Part shown: one piece after another, positions 11,813 to 25,000 of the stretch
Position numbering within the stretch: the first letter of the stretch is position 1
Layout: every line of letters starts with the position of its first letter
Source: Brugia malayi
Taxonomy: Eukaryota; Nematoda; Chromadorea; Rhabditida; Onchocercidae
Assembly (NCBI RefSeq): GCF_000002995.4
Contig: NW_025062476.1
Span: forward strand, 10,724,501 to 10,788,500
Direction of reading: 5' to 3'
Length of the DNA stretch: 64,000 nt
Notes under the pieces: generated by a model
What the model saw: the letters and a program-made list of their open reading frames with translations, nothing else
Database searches by the model: none
Told to the model about the DNA's origin: nothing
Position numbers and translations under genes: made by a program

Positions 11813-14006
11813 TTCTAAAATGTCGCAGTAACTATTAGTTGCTATGCTTATGCTCTTATGTGATATGTACATATATTAAACAATAATATTGTTTGAATTT
11901 TGTGCAACTCTGTTGACATCTATGACATTTAATTTAATGTCTTAGATTAAAATATTCCTTCATGCAGCAGCTTCTCTTATCATTTGCATTATTCATTTTC
12001 AGACTTTGACATTGCTTACCACTGATATAAGATGATTCATCGGATTCTTTGATCTTTTACATACACAAAAGGTCAACAAGGTTATGCAGAGAAATTACAG
12101 GAACATATACCAACCATTGAACTTCAATTTTAAAATAAATCAAATTTCGATTAATCTTCAATTTCTAAAGTTCTTCAGTATCCAATAGATCATATTTTAC
12201 TAAATAGCAAAGAATTTTGGAAATGGAAAATAATATATACTTTTTAGCTCTTTATTATTACTATCGAAAACAATACAAAGCAATATTCGGTATCCTATTT
12301 AATTAATTGCACTGAATTAATCTTACTTTTGAGGTTTATTTTGTGTAAAAGTAATTAGCTCAATTGTATATATTCTGAAATCTGTTTTTCGAATTAATAA
12401 TTTCATGTGCAAATCCGTTTTGAAATACTAAATTTAAGAGGATTAAGAGGATCCATTCCGTAGAAAAATTTATTTCCGCTTAATGAGTGACAATTAAATT
12501 ATAAATTTCTGACTACCTAAATTGCAGTGTATAATTCGTGAAATTTAATCAAAAATTTAATATTTATGCAAATCTAACCATAATGATTATTCATGAATAT
12601 TTGAACTGTTTTTCATTCAAGTGAAATGTTATTAATCAGTAATCAGAAAAGTTTAAATTGGAAAGAATTACATTAGAAAGAATATTCTAGCATCCAAAGT
12701 CATAAATGTCATTCATTGGACATTCGTTATAATTTTTCCAAAATCATTTTCGACTAGCAAAATTTGCAGACAAAAAAAAAAAAATTAAAACTATAAAATG
12801 AATGAAGAAATCTTCAGAATCGTACGTGAATCTTACGTGAAAGTACTTACGTAAAAGAATAATTAAGTTAGCTAATTGTTGATTTTAATTGTCGTTATGA
12901 ACTCATTCTTATATGTAAGAATGCATAACTTTCTCTCAAAATTTTTTCTCAAACTCTCAAATGCAGAAAAACAAACTTTGCAACAGCAATCATACCGATT
13001 TATAAATAATAAATCCAATTACTACGCAATTTAAAAAAAATTTTTTTAAATGATTAACTAAAATTTAAGATAAGACAAAAAAAGGAGGTTTATTATGGCT
13101 TTGACTAATTAATTCGCCACTGATAATAAAATTAATTTGAAGGATAGGATTACTGAGTGATAACCAGTTAGCTCAAATATACCTCAAATATGCTTTAATC
13201 TTTTCTTGATGAAATGAGCTACACAGAATTAGAAAGAATAGCTCAGCAACTCTATAATTTACTCTTGTTAATTCATCTTCTGAGATAACAAAAATTGAAA
13301 AGCGAATACTTTAAAATCCAATCAATCATATTAAGACTAACAATTCTAGACAACATTTTAATAGCATTTTCGAGGTTATCGTTAAAATTATTTCACTCCA
13401 TTTGATCACAAAATGAATATTTTTCTGAACACATTAATTATAATCTAAATATATCATAATCTTTCTTCTAATATATAAATATTTTACCTCTGAAATGTGC
13501 ATAGTATCTTCCATGAAACTTTTAGAATTGAAGTGAGTTTCATTTGCTTTTGATGACTTTTTCTTTTCAAATTGCAACTACAACGAGGAAATAAAAGAAA
13601 TGTAACATCTTTTTATTCACTTTCATATAAAAATTTGGCAGCTATTCAATAAATGATAATATAAGATGCATTATCAGCTGATATACAATGTGATAATAAT
13701 GACAGAATAAAGCATAAAGAGAAGCATAAATTCATTTTCTATAATTTCGTCAAGAAATAATTGAAAGATCGGTTTAGAATTTTTTGTTTCGACCAGGATG
13801 ATGATTTACCCGTGCGATAAGGATGTTTTCATGCTTGATCAGTGATAATTACGATAACTTCAAGAATTATCCCAACCAATTAAATGAAATAATTAAGCTT
13901 TCATTGATGATTAAACGAAAATTATAATGCTATAGCACTCGGTTAGAGCAATTTGATAATGATTTATAAAATATTTGCATTCCTAAATTGCATAAAAAAG
14001 ATGATG
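11813..14006. other. Intergenic region between convergent genes
   Basis: About 2.2 kb between the stop of the small plus-strand gene and the stop of the minus-strand EGF gene. I see no coding exon. A minus-strand AATAAA (13612-13617) lies about 390 bases beyond the EGF gene stop and is a weak candidate poly(A) signal. A cluster of ACGT-core motifs (TACGTGA, TTACGTAA) lies near 12.82-12.86 kb. Confidence 0.5.
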
Positions 14007-17000
14007 CTACCGCTTCCTACGGAAATCATATTCCGGAAGATCGCCACGTTTTGCAGTACTTTCCATGTCTAAAAATCCAGGAAAACATGAAATGTAGATA
14101 ATAAATTCGATCTTGTATGGATGAAAGCTTTTTTAATTTATTAATTATTTAAAAATTTTATTAAACCACAAAAACCACAATACAAATTGTTTAGCATAAA
14201 CCGTACCAAACTGTTCTTGCTGACAAGTTGAGCCAAGATATCCTGGTGCACAAGTACACTGACCGGTAACCCGATCACATGTTGCACCATTGTAACATTC
14301 ACATCGATATTCACAATTTTTTCCGTAACGTCCTGGTCGACATACTATAAAAATAGAAATCATTTTCAGGTATTATCGTATCCATCCTTTAAAGAAACAT
14401 TAAAGGCTTATGAAGTTGCGGTTTATGCGGTAAAAATAGGCTAAATTAATTTTCTTGCATAATATTGGTTCAAAAAAATATATTTAGCTAACAGTTTATA
14501 GCTTAGCCGTTGGTCAGGTTAGAATACATACAAATTTTAGAAATCATTGATCAATTAGTATAACATTGAATTCATTAAATTATGTCCTTAGAATCAGTGA
14601 AATAATTTTTTATAATTTCATCAGCAAAACATACATACCCTGTTTACATTTAGCACCATGCAAGCCTAAAGGGCAGTCACATTTTCCAGTTTTTGGATCA
14701 CATTGAAATTCGCCACAATCACAAAACAGTTGACAGTGTGGACCGTAGGTATTATTGGTACAGGAACGTTCACACTAAAAAGTTCGACTATACAAAATTA
14801 AAAATTGAGTATTTCACTAATTATGCATTGCAGAATTATTTTGATCATAAGTTAATGTCATTTATGTCTCGAAAATAAGAAAAATAAAATATTTTAGAAA
14901 AAAAAAACAAAAATTTAACACATACATTTCTTTGATCACAGAAATAACACGTACTTGCTTTTAACTGATTTTAGGTCAAAATGTCAAAAGAATGATTAAA
15001 AGTATAATCGAAAAGATTTAAGAAAGGGCAACAAATATAGACCTGCTTGCCAAAATATCCTGAAGGACATCGACATTGACCATCACTAGGATCACATGTC
15101 GCACCATTCTGACAATTACAACTCTGACTACAATACCAACCATAGAATCCAGCTGGACATGCTACAAAATTTTCACAAATTTTTAACAATACACTTTCCC
15201 AATGGTTTAATTAATTGGAGAGGTTTTTCTAAAGCAAGAATTTCTAAGACTAAAAAAAACTATTTCAAGTACTGAACTCTTTTTCTTTAAGTGTCTAATA
15301 TGTTCAATTAAAAAAAAAAAAAAAAAAAATTAATTTAGAATAAAAGGCATCTTTTGAAAATCCATCATAATTCTAAGTTATTAGAATATTGTAGATGGTC
15401 AACAATCAAAGTGTTTTTCTCTTTCTTTTGAATATTAATTTCAATATAATGAAACGAAGGCATAAAAAAAAACATACTGTACTGGCAGCGAGTACCATAA
15501 CGACCTGACGGACAATCACAGCAACCTTGTACAGGGTCACATTTGACACTGCCGTGACATTCACAGTCTAACGTACAATTTGGTCCATACTTGCCATCTG
15601 GACAGGGTTGATCACAGGTAGTGCCGGTGTACCCTAACGAACATCTGCAGTAACAGATTATATTTGTTGTTTGTTTCAAAAACAAAGAAATTACTATCAC
15701 AGATTGAAAATTTAATTTGTAACAATAATTTATCCAAAAAAAGATACTACATTCTCTGAATGAATTTGACATATTATTACCGGATTGGAATTTTATTTTA
15801 TTTTTATTTTTCGGAACAATAAAACAGATTATTAACAGCTGCAGTATACCTACCTGCAAGCGCCAGTCACTGGATCACAATGCGCCTGATTAGCACACCG
15901 GCATTTTTCACGACATCCAGGTCCGAAACGTCCTTCGGAGCATACCTGTTGACATCGTAAGCCGGTAAAACCAGTTCCACAACGACACTGACCTGTTACA
16001 CGATCACAAGTACCACCATTCTCACACTGACACAGTTTTTCACACTTTTCACCAAACCGATTTGCTGGACAAGGCACTTCACACTTGGTACCAACAAAAC
16101 CTGGTGGACAAATACACTGTCCAGTTGTCTTATCACAAGTACCACCGTTCATACACTGACAAATACCATCACAATTTATACCATATCGTCCTTCAATACA
16201 TCCTAAATTAGAACTATGAACAGTAAATAATTATAAATTAAGCAAATGTCATCGTGAAATTACAACCTATAATCACATCACTTTAGGCTATATTGTTGAT
16301 GTAGCAGCAAATTGATTTTCAATTTGTTTTAAAGTGGAAAAAGATTTGAATCAATTATATTCAGAGTACAATTAATTTAAAATGGAACATACTGCTGGGA
16401 ATCAGGGCAATCAATTATGTTACTATAGTGATCACTGAATAAAAATAAGAGATTTATAAAGTGAATTATGGAACTTATCTTGGGCACAATCGACACCTGC
16501 ATATCCTGGCTTACAGAAACACTTCCCAGTGATTGGATCACAGTTCGCATTTGGCGCACATTCACATTGCTGTGCACAGTTCTCGCCGAATGTTCCAAGA
16601 GGACAAAGTTCAGTGCAGGAATGACCGGTGTAACCATTGGGACAATGACAGCGACCGGTGATATGATTGCATGGTTTCTGATTCGGACATCGACAAGCTA
16701 AGGCACAATGCTTTCCATAATAGCCTTTAAGGCATGCTGTAAAACATTATCACAAGTTATGTGCATTTCATGAGAGATAAATTTTTCATTAGAAACGGCT
16801 CTTTTCATCAACAAAATTTTAGAAAAATGTATCGTTGCGCATTCATTATATTTGGAATCTAAATTTTTAAAAATCTTAATTTTTCAAGAAAAGAATTTGA
16901 AATATTTCAAGCAAAAGCAAAATTTGTTTACGTCGATTGCATTTACGTCCACGCCAACCAGGAGCACAGTGACAGTGACCACTGATTGGATCACAACTTG

Positions 17001-20000
17001 CACCATTTTCACATAAGCATAATTCTTCGCAATGTTCACCAAACAAACCATGAGGACAAATGCGCTCACATCTAAATTTAGCTTCAAAAGTTAAAGCAAC
17101 GGATAAGCATTAAGATTAGATTGTATAAAGTATGAAAAATATAAAAATTACATATAGAAGAATGTTTAGTCGTCGGATGAGAATCTTTAAATGATTATGC
17201 TCAGTAATCATTTGAAAATGTGTTGAAAAAAATTGAAATTAATTTAAAATATGATACCATATGTACCTTTCACCAATGGAACCAGGTAAACATTGACAAG
17301 TACCATCTGTACGATTGCAACTTGCACCTCGCATACAATTACATGTTTGCTCACAATTTATTCCATACCGTTCAAATGGACACGCTAAAAACAGAATATA
17401 AAATGTGGTGCAATTTAAGCAGTAGATAAAGTGGTATTATACCTGAATACCTGAAGAGAACTTTAACGTAATGATTGCTATTCCAATAAAAATTTATGTT
17501 TGGAGCAAAACAAAGAGTATTACTAAAGGAAAGAATGAAAAATTAGAAATAAAAAATGAAAATTGAAATTTTTGATATCGTAATGTAATCGGTGTCATAA
17601 CTGATAATTATTTTAAACATTTTTGATATGAGTTCCCGAAATTGAAAAGATCAGTTTAGAAGCTATAAATTTCAGTTCACTGTTAAAACGGAATGATATT
17701 TTGAACTTACTAAATTCACATGCAGGTCCGGTCCAACCCGCTGCACATTTGCAGGTACCATTCTTAGGGTCGCAAGTACCATTGTGCATGCAAAGACAAT
17801 GATTGTTACAATTGGGTCCATAGTGATCGGATGGACATTCTATCAACAAAACAAACTTATTAATCTTTGGATAATAATATTTTGGTTTGATTTGAATAAA
17901 CATTATGCACCTCTAAGCAAAACAAATCAACCGATCAATCAACCAATCAATCAATCACTCACCTTCTTCGCAGTTTGGTCCCATAAATCCCGCTGGACAA
18001 TCACAATTCCCTGTAAATCGATCACAAATTCCATTGTTCATGCACCGACACTCCTCATTACAACCAATGCCCCATCTGAAATATACAATTCAATCAATTT
18101 TATAATGTAGGATAAAAAATATAAGTAACAAATTTGTGATAAAACCATTAAAAATTTTTTTAACATCTAAAGTTTTGGATAGTTTTTAGATTAAATTTTC
18201 TTAGGCAGTTATTTCTTCTTAAATAATCTATCAGAAATATTATAACAGCTTAATCCCTTACAACAAAAAGAAAGTAAAGAAGATTCAAAGCAAATGAATA
18301 ATTAAAATTCTGCCAATCAAATTTTCTTAAAATAAATTTTTTGCGAATATAATAATATCAAACAGTAGCATTCAAAAAAGTTATAATTCTATCCCATAAA
18401 TTACCTGTTTGAAGGACACGGCGTTCGACAATTAGATCCAGTCCAACCCTCAGCACAAAGGCATTCTCCGGTTACTGGATGGCATTTCAAGATAAATGGT
18501 GTCATTTCAGTATTCTCTGAAGCTAAACATTTCTATTATTAGCTTTTATTAACTTTTTTTTTTTACAGAAACCGAAACAAAAGAAGTGGGAAAAAAGTGG
18601 TAAAACAATGGAGTGTTGTTAATATTGAAGATACTAACTAAATAATGAAGAGCAACCGCAGATCTTTCTACAACCAGCACCGTATCGTCCATCAGGGCAT
18701 GGCCTATCACAGTACTGGCCACGCCAACCAGGCTTGCAAGTGCAAACACCATTGATTGGATCACAAGTGGCATCATTTCGACAAACACAAATACCTTTAC
18801 AGCGATTACCAAAATAACCTTCCTCACATTCTAAAATATCATTAGCATATGATAATTGAGTGACAAGAAATTTTGGGGACAATGGATAGAATGGAACTCA
18901 ATCCTTTCACAATAATTTTTAAACTATTTTTTAAAAAACAATCAATATATCACTCATTGTACAAGCTATTCTACAACGACGCTATTAGCTTTGTCAATAT
19001 ATCGTCCTTTGTCTCATTTAAACTTTCCTATGTAAATTTTGCGAAACAGAATTGCTTCAATTGTCTCCTCATTCTCTCTCTCCCCCCCCCCCCCCCCCCA
19101 AAAAAAAAAAAGAGAAAAATGAAGGTAAAGATAGCACTAAAGAACTTACGTTGCTCACAGTTTTTCCCGTGATATCCCGGCGGGCAAGTACATTCCCCAT
19201 CAGTTGGATCACATTGCACTCCTTGTTCGCAATTACATCGCTCGTTGCAATTAATACCAAAATATCCTTCCGGACATGGTATATCGCATTTCTGACCACT
19301 CCAACCGGTCAAACATTTGCATGAACCATTTGAAGGATCGCAATCAGCGCCATTATGACAGTCACAAAGTTGCATACAATTTAGACCAAAATGATTGCTT
19401 GGACAAACTGCAATTTCAATTTATGTAGCAAAATTGAAATTAAAATTGATTTTAAAATTTGCAATATCAATGACTGATTATTCTAATCATATTTCAATTT
19501 CAAACGAATAGCAAATTAATGACTTTAATCTTGCAGAAAAAATCAAGTAAACAAGAAGTTAGCAATAAGTATATATCAAATAAGTTCTATTTAATGTGTT
19601 AAATAATTCTATCTAACAAGTACCAAAGCAGAGACATCAAAGTTCAAAGCTGTTTATCAGTAAACAAATTGTAATTGACATTTACACTCGTCTTTACAAC
19701 AACTCATCATCTCGTTTGCTTTGATGTTCTAATCAGTTGTCTCTGATGTCAATGATTTCCCGAAAAACAACTGTTTTAAAAATTCATTCATTGGTCTTTT
19801 CAAAGTTCGAATTCACTTTGCATCTTCTTTTTTGCCACCAATAAACAAAATCAGTGTAACATTTTTCATTATTAGTACAATAGTATATACTTTGTAAAGT
19901 TGCACAGGTAGATCAAATCTTCTTCCAGCACACACATAGAGCCTGGAATAATAATAAGAAATAAAATACCTTCACTACAAGTGGCACCATAATATCCTGC

Positions 20001-22099
20001 TGGACAGATGCATGAACCATCTTTGCTATTACAGGTACCATTATTTTTACAGGAACATTCATGTTGACAGTTGGGACCGTATAAGCCACTAGGACACACT
20101 GAAACGGTTTAATGTATTTTTGTTCATTTCATAATTAACAATTAAATTAATCTTTATAGCTGCAAATAATTTGTATTTAATTTAATTATTATACAGTGAT
20201 TACTAATATAACTGGGCTAGTGATACTGATAATTACTGATAATCATAATCAGTTAAATCCTTTCATTAGCAAAAAAGGTAATTTGTGAAATAGAAGATAT
20301 AACATAGTTAGCAGTTCACATTAATGACCTTTCACTAATGATAAAGTAAATTATATGTAATCAGAATGCAATGTACAGATCTGAGTTACTCTGAATGGAA
20401 TTGAGTGGATGCATTCTCATATTTGCAAGCAATATTTAAATCATTATGCTTCTTTGCATGCAAAAAAAAAAACAAATTAAAACTTCAGCATGCATTTTGC
20501 ATGTATTTTTATTGCATGCTTCAAAATTTTCAAAAAAAAAAAAAAGAGATGGTTAGCTCACTCTTATCACACAATACACCGTAATAACCAGGTCGGCATG
20601 CACATGTTCCGGTGACATGATGACATACTTGAGATGTACCTGTTTCGCATGCACATTTCTGAGTACAGTTATGTCCGTACATACCGGCAGGACAAGCTGA
20701 AATTGCAGAACTGGAAATTAGTGCATTTATTAAATTTATTGCACGCATATTTGCATGCACTGTACACAAAGAAGACATCAAATAGCGTGCAATTGATCCA
20801 GAGAAAATTGATATACGTATTTAGTTTATTTAAAATAAATCACAAAACAGTGAAATTAAAAAAAAAAAATTCAAGAGGCAATAGTTGTTAGACATATCAT
20901 AAAATTAATCAACAGATAGAAAATGATGAATGAATTTGTAAACTTACGTGTTTGGCATTGATCACCGGTATATCCTGGACGACATTTCTTGAGACAATCG
21001 CCAGTAGTAGAATCACATTCCTGATTTTCAGCGCATTTGCATTTTTTGGTACAGGATTGTCCGTAGAGACCAACCGGACAACGTCGTTTACAGAATGGAC
21101 CGTAGAAACCACTTTTGCAAATGCATTTTCCAGTCTATAAATTAACTTTTCATTATTTTGTTCAATTTCCTGATTGTTTCTAGTAATTATCTGCCATCTA
21201 TACAATCTCGTAATCTTTCTTGAGATACAATTATGATAGAGTATATTAAATTCAAAGTGTAATAGCATAATGATACCTTTGGTTCACAACCTTCTGAGTA
21301 TTCTTTCTCGCAGTTGCAAACATGGCGACAGTTACGACCATAACTGAATCGTGGACAAATCTGATTGCATTTTTCACCATAATAACCGGTTGGACAAGAG
21401 CAATACCCATATTTCCTGTCACATCGTCCACTGTTACAGGTTATCTGACACGGTAAATTGCACGAAGGTCCATAGAATCCTATGTTGTTGTTGGTTAGAC
21501 AGAGATTTAAATAAATGATAAGATAGAAATCTTTCTATATTTACATGAAAGTAAGAAAGAATCAAATGTGTAATACTTGTTTCTTTATTTAGAAAAATGA
21601 AAGTAAATTTTAAACTTCCAAACAAGAAAACAGTTGTTATGTAAAAACAGACCAGCCGGACAACTATCGTCACATTCGGCACCATCCGGACAATCGCATT
21701 CACCGGTAATATGATTGCAAATTTGTCCATTACATTCGCATGCTTTTTTACAACCCAATCCCCATGTACCTTCTGCACATTGATCCTCACAAACTACACC
21801 GGTATATCCGGAAGCACATTCACAACCACTCTTATCACGACGACATTTTCCTGTAAAAATACATCTGTAAATGAATAGCATAGAAAAGTAAAGTTTACAG
21901 GATAGATTTGAAAAATTATAAAAATAAAATGAATGGATAAGAAATATAAATGAAAAATTGATTCATGTAATACACTTCCGGATATACCGATGTAGTAAAA
22001 ATTATAACTATTATTCACAAGGTTAATTTAACTAACCTCCATTTTTACAATCAACGCATCGATAACGACAATCTTTTCCAAATCGTCCATATTCGCAAG
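14007..22099 (-). other. EGF gene exons 17-36: 24 laminin-type EGF repeats and RGD tail
   Basis: Exons: 22037-22099, 21653-21850, 21277-21479, 20948-21134, 20562-20696, 19970-20098, 19150-19407, 18639-18830, 18405-18522, 17963-18075, 17711-17839, 17267-17384, 16932-17071, 16479-16736, 15854-16202, 15478-15644, 15043-15161, 14639-14774, 14207-14344, 14007-14068. Repeats follow the pattern CPxGxYGxNCxxxCxC-NGxxCDxxTGxCxC-PGxxGxxC typical of MEGF proteins. Odd units: the second lacks the last loop, the fifth has an extra Cys-pair insertion (CLKKC), and the eleventh has a polar insertion across an intron. The final exon encodes [14 protein letters not shown] then RRKR and a stop. It contains an RGD tripeptide (14040-14048). 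Confidence 0.85.
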
Positions 22100-25000
22100 C
22101 TATAAATGAAAAAAAATATATATATATAATACTCAAATTGGCTTTAGCTTAACAAAAATGAACTAATAACTTTTTACTACAATAAAAATACAACAATGAT
22201 ATAAGCCAATGACGTGAACATTACGACAATGATATAAGCCAATGACGTGAACGTTACGACAACGATATAAGCCAATAACGTGAACGTTACGACGATGATA
22301 TAAGCCAATGACGTGAATGTTACGACAACAAAAACAACAGCAACAACCACTACTACTCCTAATGGCGTATAGCTGTTATGCTTTTTTTTTACAACCTCAA
22401 TTCTCCAGTTATCTTCAGGATATTGATTCTTATATCTGTTTATCAATCAAGATACAGATCAACTGACATGGAAAGTTGTATGAAGTTTTACGGAAATGAT
22501 ATTGTAAAATACCTAATGAGCTTATAAGCTACAACACATAACTAATTACAAAACAGGTAAACAAATATTAGCATACTCCTGTCCAGAATCTACTACTAAT
22601 AATCTATTTTTCAACGAATAGAATTTTTTTTTTTTTAACGAATAAAATAATATTTTTATCAATAGAATATTTTTCAACGATCATATAAATTCGCTATATA
22701 TAAAATCGCTATATAAATTCGCTATATAAACAACGATCATATAAATTCTCAAATAAATGAAATAAACTCAAAAATAAGATGTAATTGACCGGTAGGAAGA
22801 CTGTGAAGCATACGTATAGCACCAAAATGTGACAATTTAGGAAGATCCTGCGGTATGCTTTCATCTTCTATTGAAATTTCCGAGTGTTCTTGTTGACGAA
22901 TCATCATATCATTGTATTCTGAATGATCAATCAGTCTTAATAATTCTACCTGTCTTGCATGCTCTGAAATTGAGTACCACAACAAGCATGCACTCATTGC
23001 TAAATAATTTGAGGTAATTTTCTTATAAATAACAGAATTTCCACAATAATAAGACACGAATCATTAAGTTAATTACAGTATATTTACAAAAAGAAATCTT
23101 TTTTGTCTGAGATGACAATTTCTGAATTTTTGAGATGTATATATCACACATATGTCGCATCACTTCATACTACTTCGATTATTTGGTACTATTTTGCTTT
23201 TAAAATTTATTAATTACTTAGTACTACTTTGATTTTAAATTTATGTTTGATAATTAGAGAAATAAGATATGTAATAATTATGCATGCAAACACAATCACT
23301 ACAAATACTATAATTAACAGTAGTACGAGTACTGTAAAAGTTACACTTAGATATACGTACGTCTGATGCTAGGAGGAGCAGAATCAGTTGTTAAATGTGC
23401 AAATAACAAATCTGATAAAAGTGATGCTGAAATGAATTCAAATTTTAATTATATCAATTAAAAATTTAACTAACTCATATAGTGTTTGCTATTTCATTTA
23501 AATTAACAAAATAAATAGAATTTATATATGAAAAGGAAAATGTTACCAATGCATGTTTTGCCATCTTCTGCAAGACTGAAACCACGAAAGCATTTGCAAT
23601 GATAACTACCTTCCTCATTCTTGCACAATTGACTACAGTCACCGTTATTTGATAAACATTCGTTAATATCTAAATAATAATTTCCATTTTAATTCATGAA
23701 ATTTCACATAAATTTTAATAATTTAATATATAGAAATATATATTAAATGCATCAGATTGTATAACATTTTCTTAGTGAATATTTTATCAGTAATTGCTTA
23801 ATAATAGCTATTAATAATTATATACCTTTTTCTCTTTTTTTTTTTTTCTATTTTTGAAAGCTTTTATTTGTCCTTTTTTTAATTCGTGAAAATTTTAACT
23901 ATTGCCTTGCTTGCTACTATATGTAGTAAAATATAAAAAGAATAGAAGATATAAAAATGAAATATATTTTAACTTCTACTACTTTATTTATTTCATTGTA
24001 ATAATTTAATAATATTATAATATTAATTTTATTGTTCAATAGGATGTTTGTATTAAGAGATTTTTTATTTGTTTAAATTTGAGAGGGAGAAAACTTGAAC
24101 CATAGCAGGAATGGTTGTCAGATGCTAAATTATAGCCAACTTCACAGGTACATGCATATCCACCTTCTTCATTAATACAGTTATGCTCACAACCAGCATT
24201 ATTTGCAATGCATTCATTAATATCTGCAAAGCTATCAAGAAGTATCAGTTGAAGAAAGAGTTTAAAAAAAAAGAAAAGAAAAAAAAAACTGTGCAATAGA
24301 AGTAACCTTCACAAGTTTTGCCATCGTAAATTAATAGGAAACCAGTTTTGCAAGAACATTGATAGCTACCAGGTAAGTTAATGCAAAGTTGCTTGCAGCC
24401 ACCGTTATTGTCGGTGCATTCATCAATATCTGAAAGATTATTTACATATTAAAATCATAACTTTTAGCAATATAAAATTACTTCTTGAACGATCAGAAGT
24501 AGTTTGCCTACAAAATTACTAAATTGTAAAATTATTATTATTAATTGGAATGAGAAATTATTGTTGATATTTGCGAAAAGTTTACCAGAGCATGATTTAT
24601 CATCGCTGATAAGTTGATAACCGGATTTGCAAGAGCATTTCAGACTACCATCTTCATTACTTTCACAAATTTGCTCACAACCTCCGTTTTTATCCTATAA
24701 TTTCATCTTATCTTAACATTTATGGCATTTTATTAATTTGCTTATTTTACCATTTATTTATATTCAAGAAATATTTATTCTACATTTAATTTCTCATATG
24801 AATTATTATTTTATATATTTACATACAGTATGAATTTTGTAAAGCAGTCTCCGTTTTACCTGACACGGATCAATTATTGGTTTGCAATGGCGTCCATCTG
24901 GTAGTAGTCGATATCCAGGGCGACAACGACACCTTCAATGAATTTACAGTAATTTTATTGGTTTGGTTTAACACATACTATTGGCTAAGCTGATTACAAC

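Noticed and set aside
22177..22446. Minus-strand frame repeating [11 protein letters not shown]
   Set aside because: It is the translation of the intronic 33-bp repeat, between two well-supported EGF-gene exons.
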